This document shows positions 17,901 to 26,115 of a stretch of 64,000 nt of DNA, piece by piece (the stretch's first letter is position 1; each line of letters begins with the position of its first letter). Source of the DNA: CAIWHR01 sp963813415 (GTDB lineage: Bacteria > Pseudomonadota > Gammaproteobacteria > Burkholderiales > Casimicrobiaceae); assembly GCA_963813415.1 (NCBI GenBank), contig CAWEYW010000006.1, forward strand, positions 105,535 through 169,534, in the 5' to 3' direction. The position numbers and the translations under genes were made by a program. Below the pieces are notes generated by a model. It was not told the DNA's origin, did not search any database, and saw only the letters and a program-made list of their open reading frames with translations.

Positions 17901-18914
17901 GACCCGGCGATCCTCGGCCGCATTGCCCAAAAACTGCTCGACACGATCGCGCAGCCGTTCACGATCGAGGAGCACGACATCTATGTGACGTCCTCGATCG
18001 GAATCAGCGTCTACCCGGATGACTCCGACGATCCCGAGGAGCTGCTGAAGCATGCCGACGTGGCGATGTATCGCTCGAAGGAGCTCGGCCGCAACACGTA
18101 CCAGTTCCTCGATGCCGACCTCGCCGCCGATCGCGTGCGCCAGCACTCGCTCGAGCGCGCGCTGCGCGTGGCCTTGAAGGACGATGCGCTCCAGCTGCAT
18201 TACCAGCCCATGGTGCGCATCGACGATGCGCGGGTGATCGGCGCCGAGGCGCTGTTGCGCTGGTACGACCCCGAGCACGGCGAAGTGCCGCCGCCGGTGT
18301 TCATTCCGCTGGCCGAGGAGTCGGGACTCATCCACGCGCTCGGCGAATGGGTGCTGCGCACGGCCGCGCGCCAGTGCATGGAATGGCGCCGCGACGGGAT
18401 GGACATACGGGTGTCGGTGAACATGTCCGCGCGACAGTTCTACCGCGACGACCTTGCGCGGCGCTTTGCGGAGATCGTGCGCAGCGTAGCCTGCGAGCCC
18501 TCGTGGATCGAGCTCGAAGTCACCGAGACCAGCCTGCTGCACGACCTCGACGCGATCCGCAAGGTCCTGCACGAGCTGCGCGACATCGGCTTCACGGTCG
18601 CCATCGACGACTTCGGCACCGGCTACTCGTCGCTCACGCACCTGAAGCAGTTTCCGATTGATACGCTCAAGATCGACATCTCGTTCATCGCCGATCTCGA
18701 GACCGATCCGGGCGATGCCGCGATCACCGAAGCGATCATCGGACTCGCGCGCGGGCTGGGGCTCAATGTCGTCGCGGAGGGTGTCGGCACGAAGGCGCAG
18801 CTCGACTTCCTGCAGCAACGTGGGTGCCACTGTTTCCAGGGATTCTGGATCAGCCAGCCATTGCCGGCCGACTCGTTCGTGGCATTCGCCCGCGCGAATC
18901 ATGCGAACCTGTAG
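14916..18914 (+). CDS. Seven-PAS diguanylate cyclase/phosphodiesterase
   Basis: A 1332-residue cytosolic-looking protein without membrane segments. Seven consecutive PAS domains are recognisable from the recurring start (LRLFTDNIPEPVVYLD and variants) at roughly 130-residue spacing. A GGDEF domain follows, with DALTGLPNR, FIDLDRFKNVNDTLGH and an intact GGDEF near residue 983, preceded five residues earlier by RESD, an RxxD inhibitory site. The EAL domain keeps EALLRW, NMSARQF, DDFGTGYSSL and VAEGV. Both synthesis and breakdown of c-di-GMP are therefore possible. GTG 14916 is chosen because AGGAG (14905-14909) lies 6 nt upstream; an ATG at 14910 is too close to that site. Confidence 0.93.
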   Translation: MSRSDGSSVPSFPPTVGEMPDRIAFPALSQRKLNALGMPLAYVDVRQRYRFANRALLEWTGKRQDEVIGHEVSEVVGRDIHELYHAYLQAGLRGERTGFERQLVGPGRPPFWIRVEYYPDRGPDGVVRGLVVTYSDIDQLKRIEIESGQREHRLRLVTDNAGSAIFYLDRQLRVRFANQPFAEATGSTTTDVVGQPINAVLPRDAWSDLQAHLDRVFDGAKVTYERQDRTASGELRRTRVSLLPDRHGGRVVGAFAVLTDIQDDFEVREALRSQQLHLRLFADNIPGPIAYLDADLRYTFCNQAFAKAAGTTQHEIYGKTPAEVMPAEVVSFIEPILLRAQAGEQVDYERVAISANGERRWMHGRIAADFDANGTVRGLYCTEYDIHDLKLTEEALAAREEQLRLFTDNIPEPVVYLDAQCRYLFVNEAFLALTGIERDAIIGQDLLQEDDADGSLMLARYAQRALAGEQVTYEREIFDVNGRARWMRARIVPDLKFDGTINGLYIVAHDISDLREAQDALAARESQLRAIMDGVPAPVAYIDPDERCHYVNRSFLQYFGLDPLQVGELRLRDVVGHGIYQSAKAMITRALEGEATTFDRLVPGAGAVRRWMTIRLVPDAGAEGEVHGAFVLMNDIHELKQAQEALKASEAELRLIMDNVPARVAYVDRSYRLRFVNRHDEEWLGESRKNLTGRLLSEVVGEVRTAELRPLFERVLQGDVVSTERLLAQPSGGPRWEAIHLAPNRDAEGNVVGIYAVHTDIHEEKRNEEALRRANWMLSSHINNTPLAVLEWDRDFRLVRWSPQAQNIFGWAADEVLGMRFTDNLLVHRDHKQELKSLVENLTSAVEPRATRLMRNQRNDGATIWCEWYHSCLMDDGGRLASILSFVQDVSPRIEAEERLQYMATRDALTGLPNRLLLHERLAQAIAMAKRSARRVGVLFIDLDRFKNVNDTLGHRIGDELLKLVSHALASAVRESDLLARLGGDEFMVIVEDLDDPAILGRIAQKLLDTIAQPFTIEEHDIYVTSSIGISVYPDDSDDPEELLKHADVAMYRSKELGRNTYQFLDADLAADRVRQHSLERALRVALKDDALQLHYQPMVRIDDARVIGAEALLRWYDPEHGEVPPPVFIPLAEESGLIHALGEWVLRTAARQCMEWRRDGMDIRVSVNMSARQFYRDDLARRFAEIVRSVACEPSWIELEVTETSLLHDLDAIRKVLHELRDIGFTVAIDDFGTGYSSLTHLKQFPIDTLKIDISFIADLETDPGDAAITEAIIGLARGLGLNVVAEGVGTKAQLDFLQQRGCHCFQGFWISQPLPADSFVAFARANHANL

Positions 18915-18952
18915 GCGAGGCTTCGCGGCGCTTTCGTGCAATGGCCGTAGGC

Positions 18953-18966
18953 CGGGCCTCAGCCCG
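18953..18966. repeat. Single REP-like hairpin
   Basis: CGGGC-CTCA-GCCCG inside GTAGGCCGGGCCTCAGCCCG, the look of REP sequences of gamma- and beta-proteobacteria. Only one copy was noticed. It lies between the convergent seven-PAS gene and the hydrolase gene and may help to end transcription. Confidence 0.35.
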
Positions 18967-19052
18967 ATGCAGCGCATGCGATGCGGAAGCCTCGTCTGCA
19001 AACCATCGTCGTTGCCACTCTGGAACGTCAGGATTCGGCCCGGCCCTGATGC

Positions 19053-20003
19053 TCACACGTGCAGCGACTCCAGCCACGCCGCGAGCACGCGTGCGGGACG
19101 CTCCCACTCGTTATCCAGCATCAGCATGTGTGCGAGCCCATCGACCATGACCGGTTCGACGCCGTGATGATGTGCGGTCGAGCGCACGTCGTCGGGCGTG
19201 CAGATGCGATCGCCGGTGACGCCAAGCACCAGCGGCGGCGTCCCCTGGCGCGTCTGCAGTTGCCAGTGCAGCCGCAGCGATAGATCGAACAGTGCGCGCG
19301 GCGATTCGCTGCCGATATGGCGCACGGCCTCGCGCAGGACTTCCGGTCGTACGTTGCGGCTGAAGTAATACGGCTGGAGGGCGCGCAGCACTTCCCCGGT
19401 GACGCGTCCGGGGTCGAGCTGGCCCATCTGCATGATGTACTCCGGCCGCTCGGCGGCGAGCCTGCCGGCGACGACGAAGAGGCCTGCCGGCGGGATCGGC
19501 GCGAGCAGCGCGGCCGCGCGTACGGGACGGGTCGCGAGCAGCCGTTCGATCACGGCAGCGCCCATTGAATGCCCGATCAGCACCGGCGGCTCGTCGAGCT
19601 GCGCGGCGATGCGCTCGACGTCGGCGGCGTAGTCGTCGAGTCCCGCCACGAACAGGGAGTCGGCGCCCCCTGACTTGCCGTGCCCGCGAAGGCTGAGCGC
19701 ATGCGTCGCATACCCGAGCGATGCGAACCATGGCAGGAAGTAGGGCTCCCAGTACCATGCATCACAAAAACCGCCATGCACGAACAGCAGCGGCGGGCGG
19801 ATGCGCGCAGACGCATTGCGCTCCGGCGCGCGCGAGCGCACCTCGAGACGAAGCTCAGCGGGAAGCACGCGCTGCGCTCGGACGGGCTCGCCAGGCCCTG
19901 CTGTGAATGGCTCGCGGCGCACCCGCACCCGGCGCACCGGGACGCTGGCGCGGCCATGCCGCTCCGGTGCCGATGCAGGCATGCCGTCCCAGCCGCACGC
20001 CAT
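19053..20003 (-). CDS. Alpha/beta-fold hydrolase
   Basis: A protein of up to 316 residues. It has the oxyanion-hole motif FVHGGFCDAWYWEPY, the nucleophile elbow GHSMGAA (Ser), an Asp in VTGDRICTPDD and a His in VDGLAHMLMLD, in correct order for the catalytic triad. The cap region (EYIMQMGQLDPGRVTGEVL) is of the size seen in esterases or lipases of the proline-iminopeptidase-like group. Substrate is unknown. The start is uncertain: ATG 20003 or 19982; the first 60 residues are Arg-rich and poorly conserved in appearance. There is no signal peptide. Confidence 0.82.
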   Translation of the reverse strand: MACGWDGMPASAPERHGRASVPVRRVRVRREPFTAGPGEPVRAQRVLPAELRLEVRSRAPERNASARIRPPLLFVHGGFCDAWYWEPYFLPWFASLGYATHALSLRGHGKSGGADSLFVAGLDDYAADVERIAAQLDEPPVLIGHSMGAAVIERLLATRPVRAAALLAPIPPAGLFVVAGRLAAERPEYIMQMGQLDPGRVTGEVLRALQPYYFSRNVRPEVLREAVRHIGSESPRALFDLSLRLHWQLQTRQGTPPLVLGVTGDRICTPDDVRSTAHHHGVEPVMVDGLAHMLMLDNEWERPARVLAAWLESLHV

Positions 20004-20130
20004 GCTGGCAAAATAGCGGTCCCGGCCCCGGTGCGCGGCCGCGTGAGCCAAGGCCGGTGTTTTCGCCGGCGGCCGCGTCTGCCGTGCGGCTTACGGCCTT
20101 TGAGGTCCCGTCCGGCCAGCGGCGCGCCCG

Positions 20131-20868
20131 ATGTTTCGCAGTATCCAAATGCCCCTAGCCGCCCGAAAAAAAACGTCCATTCTGCCAGAGCGGTCACTGC
20201 CGGTCAGCGCCGTGTACGACCCGGGGTGCCGTCGCTGTCCGCGTCTCGCCAACTTCCTCGATGCGGTGAAGGCGGAGCACCCGACGTATTTCTGCAAGCC
20301 CGTGCCTCCGTTCGGTCCGTTGGGCGCTGCGCTCACCATCGTCGGCCTGGCGCCGGGCCTGCACGGCGCGAATGCCAGCGGGCGGCCCTTTACCGGCGAT
20401 TACGCCGGGGTGCTGCTGTTCGAGACGTTGCACGCCTACGGCTTTGCCAGCGCGCCCACCACCACGGGCCCGGACGACGGGCTGGCGCTGATCGGCTGTC
20501 GCATCACCAACGCCGTCAAGTGCCTGCCGCCGGACAACAAGCCGCTCCCGAGCGAGATCCGCGAATGCAATGCGTACCTCGCCGCCGATCTCGCGGCGCT
20601 ACCCGATGGCGGCGCGATCCTGGCGCTCGGTCGCGTCGCCCACGATGCCGCATTGCGCGCACTGCACGTCAAACCTGGCGGGTTCCGCTTCGCGCACGCG
20701 GCGGCGCATCCCCTGGGACGGGGCATCGCCCTGTTCGACAGCTATCATTGCAGCCGCTACAACACCAACACGCGCCGCCTGACGACGGCGATGTTTCGCG
20801 CCGTGTTCGACGCCATCGCCGACCATCTTGCCGCCGCCGGAACGCGCAGCGCAGCCCGCGCCGCGTGA
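20131..20868 (+). CDS. Uracil-DNA glycosylase, family 5-type (UdgB-like)
   Basis: A 245-residue protein. The N-terminal CRRCPRL motif with the later NAVKCLPPDNKP and the Cys in SYHCSRYN suggests the four-cysteine iron-sulfur cluster of family 4/5 enzymes. Motif A is GLAPGLHGANASGRPFTGDY, with the small residue and His that mark family 5 (UDGb) rather than the Glu of family 4. The C-terminal motif is YHCSRYNTNT. These enzymes remove uracil, and family 5 also hypoxanthine and xanthine, from DNA. The start could also be ATG 20149. uvrC follows 10 bp downstream, giving a small DNA-repair unit. Confidence 0.85.
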   Translation: MFRSIQMPLAARKKTSILPERSLPVSAVYDPGCRRCPRLANFLDAVKAEHPTYFCKPVPPFGPLGAALTIVGLAPGLHGANASGRPFTGDYAGVLLFETLHAYGFASAPTTTGPDDGLALIGCRITNAVKCLPPDNKPLPSEIRECNAYLAADLAALPDGGAILALGRVAHDAALRALHVKPGGFRFAHAAAHPLGRGIALFDSYHCSRYNTNTRRLTTAMFRAVFDAIADHLAAAGTRSAARAA

Positions 20869-20878
20869 GCGATACGTG

Positions 20879-22726
20879 ATGCCATCCACCGAACCCGCCG
20901 AGACCAACGCACCGCGCACATCGGCATTCGACGCCCGCGAGGTCATGGCGTCGCTCCCGCATCGGCCCGGCGTGTACCGCATGTTCGACGCGGCGGGGGA
21001 GACGCTCTACGTCGGCAAGGCGCGCGACCTCAAGAAGCGCGTATCGAGCTATTTCCAGAAGACCGGGCACGAGCCGCGCATCGCCGTGATGGTGGCCCAG
21101 GTCGCGCGCGTCGAGACCACCGTCACCCGCTCCGAAGGCGAGGCGCTGCTGCTCGAGAACAACCTCATCAAGGCACTCGAGCCGCGCTACAACATCCTCT
21201 TTCGCGACGACAAGAGCTATCCGTACGTATGCCTCACCGGCGAGACCTTTCCGCAGCTGCGTTTCCACCGCGGCAAGCTCGAGCGGCAGCACAAGTATTT
21301 CGGGCCGTTTCCCAGCGCGGGTGCGGTGCGCGAAGGGATGGCGCTGCTGCAGAAGGTCTTCCAGCTGCGCACCTGCGAGAACACGGTATTCGCGAACCGC
21401 TCGCGGCCCTGCATGCTGCATCAGATCCAGCGCTGCAGCGGTCCCTGCGTAGGTCTCATCCCGCAGGAGGAATACGCCAACGACGTACAAAGCGCGGTGC
21501 TGTTCCTCCAGGGGAAGACCACCGAGGTGCTCACGCAGCTGCAGCGGCAGATGGAGGACGCGAGCGCGAAGCTGGAGTTCGAGCGTGCGGCGCGCCTCCG
21601 CGACAAGGTCACGCGACTGCAGCAGCTGCAATCGCGGCAGTTCGTCGAGAGTGCCACGGCGGGCGACCTCGATGTCGTCGCCGCGTCGGCGGAGCAGGGC
21701 CTCGTCGCCGTGAACCTCGTGATGATCCGGGGCGGCCGGCATGTCGGCGATCGCACGTTCTTCCCGCAGCACGCCGACGCATCGTCGCTGGACGACGTCG
21801 TATGCGCGTTTCTGGAGCAGCACTACGTCGAGCGTCCGGCGCCGCCGACGATCATCGCGCCGGGTGCCGGCGAGCACGAGACGCTGGCCGAGGTGCTGTC
21901 GATGCAGACGGGCCTGAAGGTGCAGATCGTCGGCCATCCCGGTGGGGAACGCCGCGTCTGGCTGGCCATGGCGCTGCAGAACGCCGAGTTCGCCATCACG
22001 CAGAAGCTGGCGCAGAAGGCCACCCAGGAAGACCGTCTGGTGGCACTGCAGGCAGCGCTCGGGCTGGCGCCGTCGGCACAACGCATCGAGTGCTTCGACG
22101 TCTCGCACACGATGGGCGAGCGTGCGGTCGCATCGTGCGTGATCTTCGACCGGCATGCGATGCAAAGCTCCGAATACCGGCGCTTCAACGTCTCGCCGGC
22201 CATGGGCGGCGACGATTACGCCGCCATGCGCGAGGCGCTGTCGCGGCGCTGCGCGCGCATCGTCTCGGGCGAGTACCCGGCACCGGACCTGCTGGTGATC
22301 GACGGTGGCAAGGGACAGGTCGCCGTGGCCGCGGAAGTGCTGGCCGAGCAGGGACTGCACACGACACGGTTGATCGGCATCGCGAAGGGGCCGGAACGCA
22401 AGCCCGGCGAGGAGGACATCGTCTTTCCCGATCGTCCGGAGCCGCTCAACCTGCCGCCGGACCATCCGGGCCTGCATCTGCTGCAGCAGATCCGCGACGA
22501 AGCGCACCGGTTCGCGATCCAGGGCCACCGCGCGCGGCGCGCGAAGGCCCGCACGACCTCCACGCTGCAGGAGATCGAAGGCATCGGCGCGCGCAAGCGG
22601 CAGGCGCTGCTCGCCCACTTCGGCGGCTTGCGCGGCGTTCAGGCGGCGAGCGTGGACGATATTGCGCGCGTGCCAGGCATCAGCCGCGCATTGGCCGAGC
22701 GCATCTTCGGGACCCTTCACGGATGA
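20879..22726 (+). CDS. uvrC: Excinuclease ABC subunit C
   Basis: A 615-residue nuclease subunit of nucleotide excision repair. The N-terminal GIY-YIG domain is seen at GVYRMFDAAGETLYVGKARDLKKR. A cysteine-rich segment follows (RPCMLHQIQRCSGPCVG), then the UVR motif that contacts UvrB (EFERAARLRDKV). The C-terminal RNase H-like nuclease part includes ECFDVSHTMGERAVASCVIF and LLVIDGGKGQ. The end carries helix-hairpin-helix motifs (IEGIGARKRQALLAHFGGL). ATG 20879 is used; the frame upstream overlaps the glycosylase gene. Confidence 0.97.
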   Translation: MPSTEPAETNAPRTSAFDAREVMASLPHRPGVYRMFDAAGETLYVGKARDLKKRVSSYFQKTGHEPRIAVMVAQVARVETTVTRSEGEALLLENNLIKALEPRYNILFRDDKSYPYVCLTGETFPQLRFHRGKLERQHKYFGPFPSAGAVREGMALLQKVFQLRTCENTVFANRSRPCMLHQIQRCSGPCVGLIPQEEYANDVQSAVLFLQGKTTEVLTQLQRQMEDASAKLEFERAARLRDKVTRLQQLQSRQFVESATAGDLDVVAASAEQGLVAVNLVMIRGGRHVGDRTFFPQHADASSLDDVVCAFLEQHYVERPAPPTIIAPGAGEHETLAEVLSMQTGLKVQIVGHPGGERRVWLAMALQNAEFAITQKLAQKATQEDRLVALQAALGLAPSAQRIECFDVSHTMGERAVASCVIFDRHAMQSSEYRRFNVSPAMGGDDYAAMREALSRRCARIVSGEYPAPDLLVIDGGKGQVAVAAEVLAEQGLHTTRLIGIAKGPERKPGEEDIVFPDRPEPLNLPPDHPGLHLLQQIRDEAHRFAIQGHRARRAKARTTSTLQEIEGIGARKRQALLAHFGGLRGVQAASVDDIARVPGISRALAERIFGTLHG

Positions 22727-22791
22727 ATGCCGACGCCGAGCGTAGAATGCCGGGGCCCGCAGCGGAGCCCAGCGGTTCCGCGCCCGTTTCC

Positions 22792-23376
22792 ATGGTGTTC
22801 AACATCCCGATCGCGCTGACGTGGCTCCGGATCGTCCTGATCCCGGTCTTCGTTGGCGTTTACTACCTGCCGGCAACGCTGCTGTCGCCCGTCGGGAAGA
22901 ACTGGACGGCCATGACCGTGTTCGCGCTGGCGGCGATCACCGACTGGCTCGACGGTTATCTCGCACGCCGCTGGGGCGAGACGAGCGCATTCGGCGCATT
23001 CCTCGATCCCGTTGCCGACAAGCTCATGGTGGCCGCGGCGCTGATCATGCTGGTCTGGCTCGATCGCGCCGAAGCCTACCTCGCGATGATCATCATCGGT
23101 CGCGAAATCGCGATCTCCGCCTTGCGCGAGTGGATGGCACAGCTCGGCAAGAGCCGCAGCGTCGCGGTGGCCATGGTGGGCAAGATCAAGACCGCCGCCC
23201 AGATGACGGCCATCATCGCACTGCTGCTTTGGGAACCGGTGATTCCCGGCGTCTCGACGCCGCTGATAGGCTCGATCGCGCTATGGGTCGCCGCGATCCT
23301 CACGCTCTGGTCGATGTTCCACTACCTGCGTCTCGCGGCGCCTTACCTCGCCGAGAGTCGCGCCGACCCCCCTTAG
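22792..23376 (+). CDS. pgsA: CDP-diacylglycerol-glycerol-3-phosphate 3-phosphatidyltransferase
   Basis: A 194-residue membrane enzyme that makes phosphatidylglycerophosphate, the precursor of phosphatidylglycerol. The CDP-alcohol phosphatidyltransferase motif DGX2ARX8GX3DX3D is complete: DGYLARRWGETSAFGAFLDPVAD. Four or more membrane segments are evident. ATG 22792 gives MVFNIPIALTWLRIVLIP, the usual N terminus of the family. An in-frame ATG at 22723 would overlap the uvrC stop (ATGA) and add 23 residues; coupling makes that start possible too. Confidence 0.95.
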   Translation: MVFNIPIALTWLRIVLIPVFVGVYYLPATLLSPVGKNWTAMTVFALAAITDWLDGYLARRWGETSAFGAFLDPVADKLMVAAALIMLVWLDRAEAYLAMIIIGREIAISALREWMAQLGKSRSVAVAMVGKIKTAAQMTAIIALLLWEPVIPGVSTPLIGSIALWVAAILTLWSMFHYLRLAAPYLAESRADPP

Positions 23377-23380
23377 TGGA

Positions 23381-25339
23381 TCAGGGCACGCATACCGGCG
23401 CCGTGCGGATCACGCCGTGCGCACGGGCGAAGGCGGCGATCGCCTCCGGTGCAACCGCCGGGCTGAAGTAGTAGCCCTGGATCTCATCGCAGCGACGCTC
23501 GCGCAGGAAGGCGAGCTGCCCGGCAGTCTCGACCCCTTCCGCGACAACCTTGAGACGCAGGCGATGCGCCATGGCGATGACCGCGGAGACGATTGCGGCG
23601 TCGTCCGGATCGGTGGCGATGTCGCGGATGAACGAGCGGTCGATCTTGAGGCTCTCGATCGGGAATTTCTTGAGGCGGGCGAGGGACGAGAACCCGGTGC
23701 CGAAGTCGTCGATCGACACGTGCACGCCCATCTCGCGTATCGAGACCAGGCGCGCCGCCGCGCGCTCCGGCTGCTCCATCATCATGCTTTCCGTGATCTC
23801 GACCTCGAGGAGCTCCGCCGGCAATCCGGTTTCGGCCAGCGCGTGCGGAATCTCGACCGCGAAGCGCTCGTCGGAAAATTGCAGCGGGGAGAGGTTGATC
23901 GCGACGCGTACGGGGCCGAAGTCCTCGTTCTGCCACAGGGCAGCCTGGGCGCACGCGCGACGCAGCACCCAGCGGCCGATGTAGCGGATCAGCCCGGAAT
24001 CTTCGGCCAAAGGAATGAATGCGTCGGGCAGCAGCAGGCCGCGCTCCGGATGCCGCCAACGCACCAGCGCTTCCACGCCGGTCATGCGTCCCGTGGCCAC
24101 GCACACCTTGGGCTGGTAGTGCAGCACGAACTCGTCGGCATCGAGCGCGCGGCGAATTCCCGCGCTGAGTACCATGCGTTCCTCGGGCGCGCGGCTGTCG
24201 ACATCGGAAAAGAACGCAAGGCCGTTTCGCCCCGCCTGCTTCGAGCGGTACATCGCGGCGTCCGCCTGCTTGAGGAGCTGCGCGGCACTGGAGCCGTCCT
24301 GCGGATACATGGCGATGCCGATGCTGGCGCCGAGGCGGCATTCCTGCCCCTTCACTGCAAAGGTATCGGAAAGGACATCGAGCAGGCGTTGTGCGAGATC
24401 GCGGACGTCAACCTCGTCCGTGATCGTTTCCGCAAGCACGATGAACTCGTCGCCGCCAAGTCGCGCCGCGGTGTCCGCGGTACGGATCGACCCGGAGATC
24501 CTCTCGGCCATGATGCGCAGCACCTCGTCGCCGATCAGGTGACCGAAGGCATCGTTCACGTCCTTGAAGCGATCGAGGTCGATGAAGAGGACCGCGAGTT
24601 GCATCCGCGTGCGCTGCGATACGGCGAGGGCATGCTCGAGACGCTCGAGGAATGCGGCACGATTGTGCAGTCCCGTCAGCGCATCGTAGTGGGCGAGCCG
24701 GCTGATGTTCGCTTCGGCGACCTTCTGCTGTGACACGTCGCGACCGACGCCGCGATAACCGGTGAATGCGCCCGTGGCGTCGAAAATAGGCTCGCCACTG
24801 ACGAGCACGTGCGTGATCTCTCCGCTCGGTGTCGTGCGCGTGAGCAGGAGATCGCGAAACGTCTCGTGCCGTTCGAGCTGTGCGCGATGCGCGGCCCAGC
24901 CACCCTTGGGTTCCTCCAGGCCAGGCAGTTCCCACCGCCGCTTGCCGAGGTGCGCCTGCACGGTCGACCCGAGCACGTCGACCAGATCGCGGCTGATGAG
25001 GGTGAAGCGGAATTGGTCGTCCTGTTCCCAGTACCAGTCCGAGCCGAGCGATGTAAAGCTGCGAAAGCGGGCATCGCTCGCCGCGAGTTCCGCGGTGCGC
25101 TGGGCCACCCGTGCCTCGAGCGAGTCGCGCTCCCCCTGCAGCGCGTCGTTCAGGGTGCGGAGCTCGCGCGACGAGCGTTCCAGCGTGAACTCGAGGAGCA
25201 CCCGCTCGCGCTGCGCTTTTGCGTAGGCCTGGCTGACGCGCGCGAGCAGTGCGGGCCATTTGCGAATGTCGGGCAGTACGTCGTGGCCGATGCCGAGACG
25301 TCGCAGTTGCCGGGCAAGCCGCGGATGGAGGCCGCTCAT
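23381..25339 (-). CDS. PAS-GGDEF-EAL c-di-GMP turnover protein
   Basis: A 652-residue protein. The N terminus (MSGLHPRLARQLRRLGIG) leads into a coiled coil (about residues 40-85, RTLNDALQGERDSLEARVAQRTAEL). One PAS domain follows (SLGSDWYWEQDDQFRFTLIS). The GGDEF domain has HYDALTGLHNRAAF and intact GGDEF, preceded by the RTAD inhibitory site. The EAL domain keeps EALVRWRHPERG, NLSPLQF, IDDFGTGFSSL and VAEGVET. Catalytic residues for both reactions are present. It ends 4 bp from the convergent pgsA stop. The start is chosen at ATG 25339; a longer frame adds an Arg-rich stretch. Confidence 0.92.
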   Translation of the reverse strand: MSGLHPRLARQLRRLGIGHDVLPDIRKWPALLARVSQAYAKAQRERVLLEFTLERSSRELRTLNDALQGERDSLEARVAQRTAELAASDARFRSFTSLGSDWYWEQDDQFRFTLISRDLVDVLGSTVQAHLGKRRWELPGLEEPKGGWAAHRAQLERHETFRDLLLTRTTPSGEITHVLVSGEPIFDATGAFTGYRGVGRDVSQQKVAEANISRLAHYDALTGLHNRAAFLERLEHALAVSQRTRMQLAVLFIDLDRFKDVNDAFGHLIGDEVLRIMAERISGSIRTADTAARLGGDEFIVLAETITDEVDVRDLAQRLLDVLSDTFAVKGQECRLGASIGIAMYPQDGSSAAQLLKQADAAMYRSKQAGRNGLAFFSDVDSRAPEERMVLSAGIRRALDADEFVLHYQPKVCVATGRMTGVEALVRWRHPERGLLLPDAFIPLAEDSGLIRYIGRWVLRRACAQAALWQNEDFGPVRVAINLSPLQFSDERFAVEIPHALAETGLPAELLEVEITESMMMEQPERAAARLVSIREMGVHVSIDDFGTGFSSLARLKKFPIESLKIDRSFIRDIATDPDDAAIVSAVIAMAHRLRLKVVAEGVETAGQLAFLRERRCDEIQGYYFSPAVAPEAIAAFARAHGVIRTAPVCVP

Positions 25340-25648
25340 CGGCGCTTGCCGGCGATAACCGGCGCCCGCCATCGACCGTGCCGGCCGGAAGGATCGACGG
25401 CGCCGTCGATCCGCGGACAGGAACAGCCATGTTGCTGCGCGATCGACGATCGCACGCATGGATGGTTGAACGGCAACACGGATTGTGGGGATCGGCAGGT
25501 CATTAGGGGTCTGCAGCAAAAGCAACAAGCGGGCCCAAGGGCATTTCACCCTCCGTGACGCGTACGGTGTGCCGGCGTTGCGGAGAAGGCAGGTTCTCCA
25601 GGAAGGGAAACTGCCGATACGGGGCAGACAATGACAAGCTCCGGCGCA
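25340..25648. other. Intergenic region before tRNA-Asn
   Basis: 309 bp between the GGDEF-EAL gene start and the tRNA promoter. No gene, clear promoter for the minus-strand gene, or RNA structure was recognised. Confidence 0.4.
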
Positions 25649-25678
25649 TTGACCCGGGAGCCCGTCAAACAGTAAAAT
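25649..25678 (+). promoter_or_regulatory. Promoter of tRNA-Asn
   Basis: TTGACC (25649-25654) and TAAAAT (25673-25678) with an 18-nt spacer. The start point would fall near 25685, just ahead of the mature tRNA 5' end at 25689. Confidence 0.8.
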
Positions 25679-25688
25679 GGAAGGCTGT

Positions 25689-25764
25689 TCCCCGATAGCT
25701 CAGTTGGTAGAGCGACGGACTGTTAATCCGCAGGTCCCAGGTTCGAGCCCTGGTCGGGGAGCCA
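25689..25764 (+). tRNA. tRNA-Asn (anticodon GTT)
   Basis: A 76-nt cloverleaf including an encoded CCA end. The acceptor stem pairs TCCCCGA (25689-25695) with TCGGGGA (25754-25760), then discriminator G and CCA. The D-arm has AGCTCAGTTGGTAGAGC, the anticodon loop is CTGTTAA with GTT at 25722-25724, and the T-loop is GGTTCGAGCCC. GTT reads AAC and AAU, so the tRNA carries asparagine. Confidence 0.97.
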
Positions 25765-25774
25765 AATAAATCAG

Positions 25775-25814
25775 GCGGTTGCGCGTTTTTCGGCGCAACC
25801 GCTTTTATATTTTT
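25775..25814 (+). terminator. Rho-independent terminator of tRNA-Asn
   Basis: A 10-bp perfect stem (GCGGTTGCGC with GCGCAACCGC), an 8-nt T-rich loop, then TTTTATATTTTT. It starts 10 nt after the CCA end. Confidence 0.9.
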
Positions 25815-25844
25815 GAGGCCACGTAGCCGTTACGTAGCCGTTAT

Positions 25845-25953
25845 GCCTAGGCCAGCGCACCATTGCCACGCTGTCTTGTGCACGGTCGGCGACATGGGCA
25901 CGCGTGACAGCGGCCGAGTGAATCACCTTGCTCTGACTGTCCACGCCGACGTG
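25845..25953 (-). pseudogene. Remnant of an IS5-type transposase
   Basis: On the minus strand from 25953 the frame reads HVGVDSQSKVIHSAAVTRAH followed by VADR. This matches the DDE-region pattern of IS5-group transposases (H-x-G-V-D-x-x-x-x-x-x-H-S-x-x-x-T-x-A-x-V-x-D). No start, upstream DDE residue or inverted repeat is seen, so only an internal scrap remains. It lies right after the tRNA-Asn terminator, next to a doubled ACGTAGCCGTT motif (25821-25843). Confidence 0.45.
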
Positions 25954-26025
25954 CCCAGGGGCGGTCGCTTCGGGAATGCCCCGCCCACACGCGTAGGCGC
26001 GCCGGCTCGCGGCGCACCGGCGGGC

Positions 26026-26115
26026 TCACGATCTTCGGTTGATCTCGTTCACCACCTCGATCTCGACATCGCGCTCGGCCAACAGCTTCTTGCGCTTGGC
26101 GCTCGGAAGCGTTGA
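26026..26115 (-). pseudogene. Possible remnant of an IS3-type OrfA
   Basis: A minus-strand frame ending at 26026 reads AKRKKLLAERDVEIEVVNEI and stops three codons after. This resembles the leucine-zipper end of IS3-family OrfA proteins (KLLAERDLEI-x-x-x-KEI). Nothing else of the element is recognisable. The resemblance is from memory of the family and could be chance. Confidence 0.3.

Noticed and set aside
25821..25843. Doubled ACGTAGCCGTT as an attachment site
   Set aside because: The two copies are directly adjacent and do not match the tRNA 3' end. No distant copy was seen, so an att role cannot be supported.
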